NCBI GenBank assembly: GCA_036272915.1
Contig: DATAXV010000044.1
Coordinates: 5,462-69,461, forward strand
Reading direction: 5' to 3'
DNA length: 64,000 nt
Source: DATAXV01 sp036272915
GTDB lineage: Bacteria; Chloroflexota; Dormibacteria; Dormibacterales; Dormibacteraceae
The position numbers and the translations under genes were made by a program. The notes under the pieces are model-generated. The model did not search any database, had not been told where the DNA came from, and saw nothing but the letters and a program-made list of their open reading frames with translations. The first letter of the stretch is position 1. Every line of letters starts with the position of its first letter. Below are positions 60,727 to 64,000 of this stretch, piece after piece.

Positions 60727-61067
60727 GCTATCTGCCCTACGCGGTCGCAATCTGGCTCCTCGTGGTCGGCCTCTACGGGGTGATCAGCAGCAGGAACCTG
60801 ATCCACATGGTGGTCTGCCTGGGGGTCGTTCAGTCGTCCACCTACATGCTCCTGCTCGGAGTCGGCTACCGTTTCGGAGCGGGCGCTCCGATTTACTACG
60901 ACGTCCCGCTGAGGACGCCTGCGGTCGACCCGGTGGTGCAGGCGCTTTGCCTCACCGACGTGGTCGTCGAAGCGACGGTGATGGCCGTGCTCCTGGCCCT
61001 CTGCGTCCAGGCCCACAAGCGCTTCGGCTCGCTGGATCCGGAGAGGCTGCGCCCGCTGAAGGGCTGA
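60723..61067 (+). CDS. mrpC: Cation/proton antiporter subunit C (MrpC, NuoK-like)
   Basis: 114 residues, three helices in a NuoK-like arrangement: AIWLLVVGLYGVISSRNLIHMVVCLGVVQSSTYMLLLGVGYR, followed by DPVVQALCLTDVVVEATVMAVLLALCVQAHKR with the conserved acidic residues. Overlaps the previous gene by four bases; the D subunit starts 4 bases after its stop. Confidence 0.9.
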   Translation: MSYLPYAVAIWLLVVGLYGVISSRNLIHMVVCLGVVQSSTYMLLLGVGYRFGAGAPIYYDVPLRTPAVDPVVQALCLTDVVVEATVMAVLLALCVQAHKRFGSLDPERLRPLKG

Positions 61068-61071
61068 CCCC

Positions 61072-62904
61072 ATGACCCTCGCCGCCCCACTGGCGCCGAC
61101 GCTGCCCTTGATCGTGGCGGCGGCCCTGGCTGGAGCCCGCTCCTTCGGTGTGCCTCGGCGGGTCGCCGACACCCTGGCCATCGCGACCAGCGTCACCACC
61201 ACGGCGCTGTCCTCGTCGCTCCTGATCGGTTCGACCCACGGTCCCATCGTCTACTGGTTCGGCGGCTGGAGGCCGCTGCCGCACGGCATCGCGATCGGCG
61301 TCGGATTCAGCATCGACCCCGTTGGTGCCGGGCTGGCCGTGCTGGCCGGCACCCTGGTCACCTGCTCGCTGGTCTACTCCTGGCACTACTTCGAGGATGT
61401 TGAGGCGCTCTTCCACACGCTCCTGCTCGTCTTCCTGGGCGCCATGGTCGCCTTCTCGCTCACCGGCGACCTGTTCGACCTCTTCGTGTTCTTCGAGCTG
61501 ATGAGCGTGGGAGCGTTCGTCCTGGCCGGCTATCGGGTTGAGGAGAGGGGGCCGCTCCAGGGCGCCCTCAACTTCGGGGTGACCAACACCGTGGCCGCCT
61601 TCATGATCCTCTGGGGGATCGGCCTGATCTACGGGCGGACCGGGGCGTTGAACATGGCTCAGATCGGTCAGACTCTCGCCGGTCGTCCTCCCGATGCCCT
61701 GGTCGCGGCCTCCTTCCTCCTGATCACCTGCGGGTTCTTCGTCAAGGCGGCCATCTTCCCCTTCCACTTCTGGATCGCGGACACTCACGCCGTCGCTCCG
61801 ACGCCGGTTTGTATCCTGTTCTCTGGGGTGATGATCGAGCTCGGGCTCTACGCCATCGCCCGCGTCTACTGGATGTGCTTCAGCGGGGTTCTCCACGTTG
61901 ACGCCGGCGAGGTCCGGCTCATGCTGGTAGTGATCGGCTCGATCACGGCGCTTGTCGGAGCGGTGATGTGCTTCGCTCAGCATCACCTCAAGCGCCTGCT
62001 CGCCTTCTCCAGCATGAGCCACACCGGAATCTTCCTCATCGGGATCTCCCTGCTGAGCCCGCTCGGTCTGGCCGGCACCGCCGTATATGTCCTCGGTCAC
62101 GCAGGCGTCAAGGCAGCGCTCTTCCTATGTGTCGGCATCCTCCTCAACCACTTCGGCACCGTCGATGAGGTCCGCCTCCAGGGGCGAGGACGTCGTCTTC
62201 CCTTGGTCGGGATCCTCTACGGCACTGGTGGGCTGGCACTGGCGGCGGCGCCGCCATTCGGGACGTTCCTGGGCGGCGACGTCATCTCCACTGCGGCTGA
62301 TCGCGTCGGCTATTCCTGGATCGCTGTCGTCACCCTCGCCAGCGCCATCCTGGTCGGGGGAGCAGTCCTCCGCTCGGCCGTCGTCGTCTTTGTCGGCACG
62401 GGCAGGGGGTTCGACGCCTTCTACAGCACCCGGCTCGGCGACGAGGAGCCGGAGGAGCCAGAGGTCAGACGCCGCCTCCCGGTGTTCATGATCGCACCGG
62501 CCATTCTGCTGCTGGTCTCGGGCGCCGTCGTCGGTCTTCTGCCGGGGCTCGCCTCGCACGCGCTCCAGGCGGCGGCGATGTTCGAGGACCGCTCGTACCT
62601 CGCGGCATCGGTTCTGGCGACGGGTGCGCATCCGCCATCGCCATCGTCGCCGGCTATGCCCGCGCTCGCGCTATCCGACCTGTACCATGGTGTCGGCAGC
62701 GCGCTCGGTGCTCTGCTGGTCGCGCTGGTCGCCATCCACCGCGCACGAATTCCGCGGATCATCCGCTCGGCGGCCGCGCCCTTGCTGACGGCAGTCCACG
62801 GTTTGCGCACGCTCCAGAGTGGCGACGCTTCCGACTATGTGACCTGGATCATGGTGGGCGCCGCGTGCGTGGCGATCGCGTTCACTTTCGGACTCCATCT
62901 CTGA
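61072..62904 (+). CDS. mrpD: Cation/proton antiporter subunit D (MrpD, NuoL/M/N-like)
   Basis: A 610-residue proton-translocating subunit with about fourteen helices. The signature FFELMSVGAFVLAGYRVEERGPLQGALNF includes the conserved Glu and Lys-type charges. HFWIADTHAVAPTPVCILFSG is another NuoM-family block, and ALVGAVMCFAQHHLKRLLAFSSMSHTG carries the key His/Lys. It is the only large pump subunit here; no MrpA-type NuoL is found. The last gene of the module, with no hydrogenase or other catalytic gene following. Confidence 0.9.
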   Translation: MTLAAPLAPTLPLIVAAALAGARSFGVPRRVADTLAIATSVTTTALSSSLLIGSTHGPIVYWFGGWRPLPHGIAIGVGFSIDPVGAGLAVLAGTLVTCSLVYSWHYFEDVEALFHTLLLVFLGAMVAFSLTGDLFDLFVFFELMSVGAFVLAGYRVEERGPLQGALNFGVTNTVAAFMILWGIGLIYGRTGALNMAQIGQTLAGRPPDALVAASFLLITCGFFVKAAIFPFHFWIADTHAVAPTPVCILFSGVMIELGLYAIARVYWMCFSGVLHVDAGEVRLMLVVIGSITALVGAVMCFAQHHLKRLLAFSSMSHTGIFLIGISLLSPLGLAGTAVYVLGHAGVKAALFLCVGILLNHFGTVDEVRLQGRGRRLPLVGILYGTGGLALAAAPPFGTFLGGDVISTAADRVGYSWIAVVTLASAILVGGAVLRSAVVVFVGTGRGFDAFYSTRLGDEEPEEPEVRRRLPVFMIAPAILLLVSGAVVGLLPGLASHALQAAAMFEDRSYLAASVLATGAHPPSPSSPAMPALALSDLYHGVGSALGALLVALVAIHRARIPRIIRSAAAPLLTAVHGLRTLQSGDASDYVTWIMVGAACVAIAFTFGLHL

Positions 62905-63301
62905 GGGGGTCTCTCCAAGTAGTCTTCATAGAGTCAGCGCACCCTCAGGATTCTCGGTTCGCCCTTCACAGCTGAAGCTCTGAGTGGATGCCGTACAGCT
63001 TACTTGATCTGGTTTCCCACCGGCGCAATTCTGGCCTCCCCTCGCGGGACCACCCGGTGAGTCATACACTGACCGGTGGAGTCATATACGGATCGCGTCA
63101 CTGGCCTCCCGTGGCCCTGATGCCTATTCGGGCGGCCCGCCGACCTCCGACGAGGGCAGGGCCATTGCGATCCCCGGCAACCTGAAAGTGGTCTGATCGG
63201 TCAGCCTCCGATGCGTGTGGTGGCATCGACATCGTGTCATGACCATGCTCGTGTCCCAATGGTTGGGATCGGATGTGGAGAAGGCGAAGTGGTGAGTTGG
63301 C
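62905..63301. other. Intergenic region after the antiporter module
   Basis: About 400 bases with no gene seen. It is less GC-rich than the flanks. No terminator hairpin or palindrome stands out. Confidence 0.4.
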
Positions 63302-63622
63302 ATGGAAGTCGATGAATTTCGTCAGGAACTGGAGCGCATCGCGGGTGAGCAGGCGGCGCTCGACGGGAACGTGGTCAACCCGCCCGTGTTCCTCCCCGGA
63401 GAAGACCCGGGCAACGCCTATCTAGACGACACCCGGCATTGGGTGACCGTCTATCGGGAGCTCATTACGCTCAAGGAAAAGGTGGTGGACGATCTCGACC
63501 AGGGCCGGCAGGAGGTCTCCGAGCCTGGACAGGTGGAGGTGAACCGCGATCAGGAGCTTATCGGGCTGGAGCTTAGGCGCCTCCGTCTCCACCTCGACTT
63601 CTGGGAGGCCCGCCTGAGGTAA
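63302..63622 (+). CDS. Hypothetical small protein, paralogous to the one at 15622
   Basis: 106 residues, acidic and helical. It shares PGEDPGNAYLDDTRHW, VYREL and GLELRRLRLHLDFW with the gene at 15622-15996, so the two form an unnamed family. Charged coiled-coil-like helices make up the rest. A weak ribosome-binding site precedes the ATG. It lies between the antiporter module and a mobile-element remnant. Confidence 0.6.
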   Translation: MEVDEFRQELERIAGEQAALDGNVVNPPVFLPGEDPGNAYLDDTRHWVTVYRELITLKEKVVDDLDQGRQEVSEPGQVEVNRDQELIGLELRRLRLHLDFWEARLR

Positions 63623-63888
63623 CGCTCTGCCTGCCGGGACCGGGCCACGCAGCCATCTCCGGAGGACGGACATGGCTCGGCGGGGACGGTCACAGCCGAT
63701 TGCGGTCGGCGCGCTCTATCGCTCCCGTTTGTCAGATCGGATCCGCGCCGTGATGTGACGAGCATGTGCGGCGCCCAGGAGCTGTGGCCAGGCGAAGGTG
63801 TACTCGCCCAGGACGGACTGAGGGCGGAGGAAGTCGCGATGCGAACCGGCCCACGGGCTAGTGGCCCCGATCCCAAGTTCGTGACCCA

Positions 63889-64000
63889 TCATGCGGCGAG
63901 CACATCCCCGGTGTACGTCCATCGGTAGGGGTGTGCCTCAATGCCGTTGTAGCGGGCGATGTAGGCGGTGACGTGGGCCGCCATGGCGTCCGGGGTTGGT
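63889..64000 (-). mobile_element. IS630-family transposase, C-terminal end (cut by window edge)
   Basis: The minus-strand frame from the window edge ends with AAHVTAYIARYNGIEAHPYR then WTYTGDVLAA and a TGA at 63889. The IARYN...PYRWTYTG sequence is the C-terminal block of IS630-type DDE transposases. The rest lies beyond the window. No inverted-repeat end is identified in the sequence 5' of 63889. Confidence 0.72.

Noticed and set aside
58621..62904. Complete classical Mrp (A to G) operon
   Set aside because: No MrpA NuoL-like subunit is present; only its C-terminal equivalents exist as MbhD and MbhE pieces.

Overview
The window is GC-rich, densely packed bacterial chromosome. No rRNA, tRNA or CRISPR array was recognised. 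The gene mix suggests a free-living, aerobic, probably soil-dwelling bacterium from a high-GC lineage such as Dormibacterota, Chloroflexota or a deep Actinomycetota branch. That mix includes C50-type carotenoid genes with a split lycopene cyclase, a coproheme decarboxylase-like protein, oligoribonuclease, flotillin, a class Ic-type ribonucleotide reductase, many GTG starts and several apparently leaderless promoters. The taxonomic placement is inference; the window contains no marker gene that settles it.

Layout. 1-14.3 kb is mostly housekeeping: the end of an MBL-fold hydrolase, rlmN, an MpaB-like oxygenase, a methyltransferase, gltX, an alpha/beta hydrolase with a PlsC-like acyltransferase, a RAM-domain protein with threonine dehydratase and ACT-malic enzyme, galU, orn, and a short NfeD with flotillin. 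14.3-19.2 kb holds small envelope or stress-type genes (holin-like membrane protein, PRC-barrel, ribbon-helix-helix protein), an ECF sigma/anti-sigma pair, a ferritin-like diiron protein and a frameshifted monooxygenase. 19.3-26.9 kb is a tightly overlapping eight-gene minus-strand operon: crtB, an NAD-dependent epimerase-like gene, DUF1722, crtYc, crtYd, a UbiA prenyltransferase fused to a GT2-like domain, crtI and photolyase. It is preceded by a divergent MarR gene and a compact promoter/operator. 27-36 kb is accessory: a siderophore-interacting protein, acyltransferase-3, mocA, small stress-like proteins, an AMACR-like CoA racemase, a decayed CPBP protease pseudogene, a pentapeptide protein and a methyltransferase.

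36-44 kb carries an SDR / GH15 / enolase-superfamily operon, a flippase-like membrane protein, ChdC, coaE and a FixC-like flavoprotein. 44-48 kb is nrdA-nrdB; the R2 subunit has Phe at the usual radical Tyr position while keeping all metal ligands, as in class Ic. 48-53.7 kb is sparse: an SGNH hydrolase, small proteins and a GAF-GAF histidine kinase with a stand-alone receiver. 53.9-58.6 kb is a pyruvate-oxidase-like gene followed by a membrane protein and a GMC dehydrogenase with its subunit-3 partner. 58.6-62.9 kb is a seven-gene Mrp-type cation/proton antiporter module in the Mbh gene order (E, F, G, MbhD, MbhE-B fusion, C, D), with no hydrogenase genes behind it and no full MrpA. The right edge has a small protein paralogous to one near 15.8 kb and the C-terminus of an IS630-type transposase.

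How it fits together. Membrane isoprenoids plus photolyase point to light and oxidative protection under one promoter. PoxB-like and GMC dehydrogenases next to an antiporter suggest oxidation of small substrates and ion homeostasis. A recurring GATATC-centred near-palindrome upstream of at least five small or regulatory transcription units suggests a local regulon.
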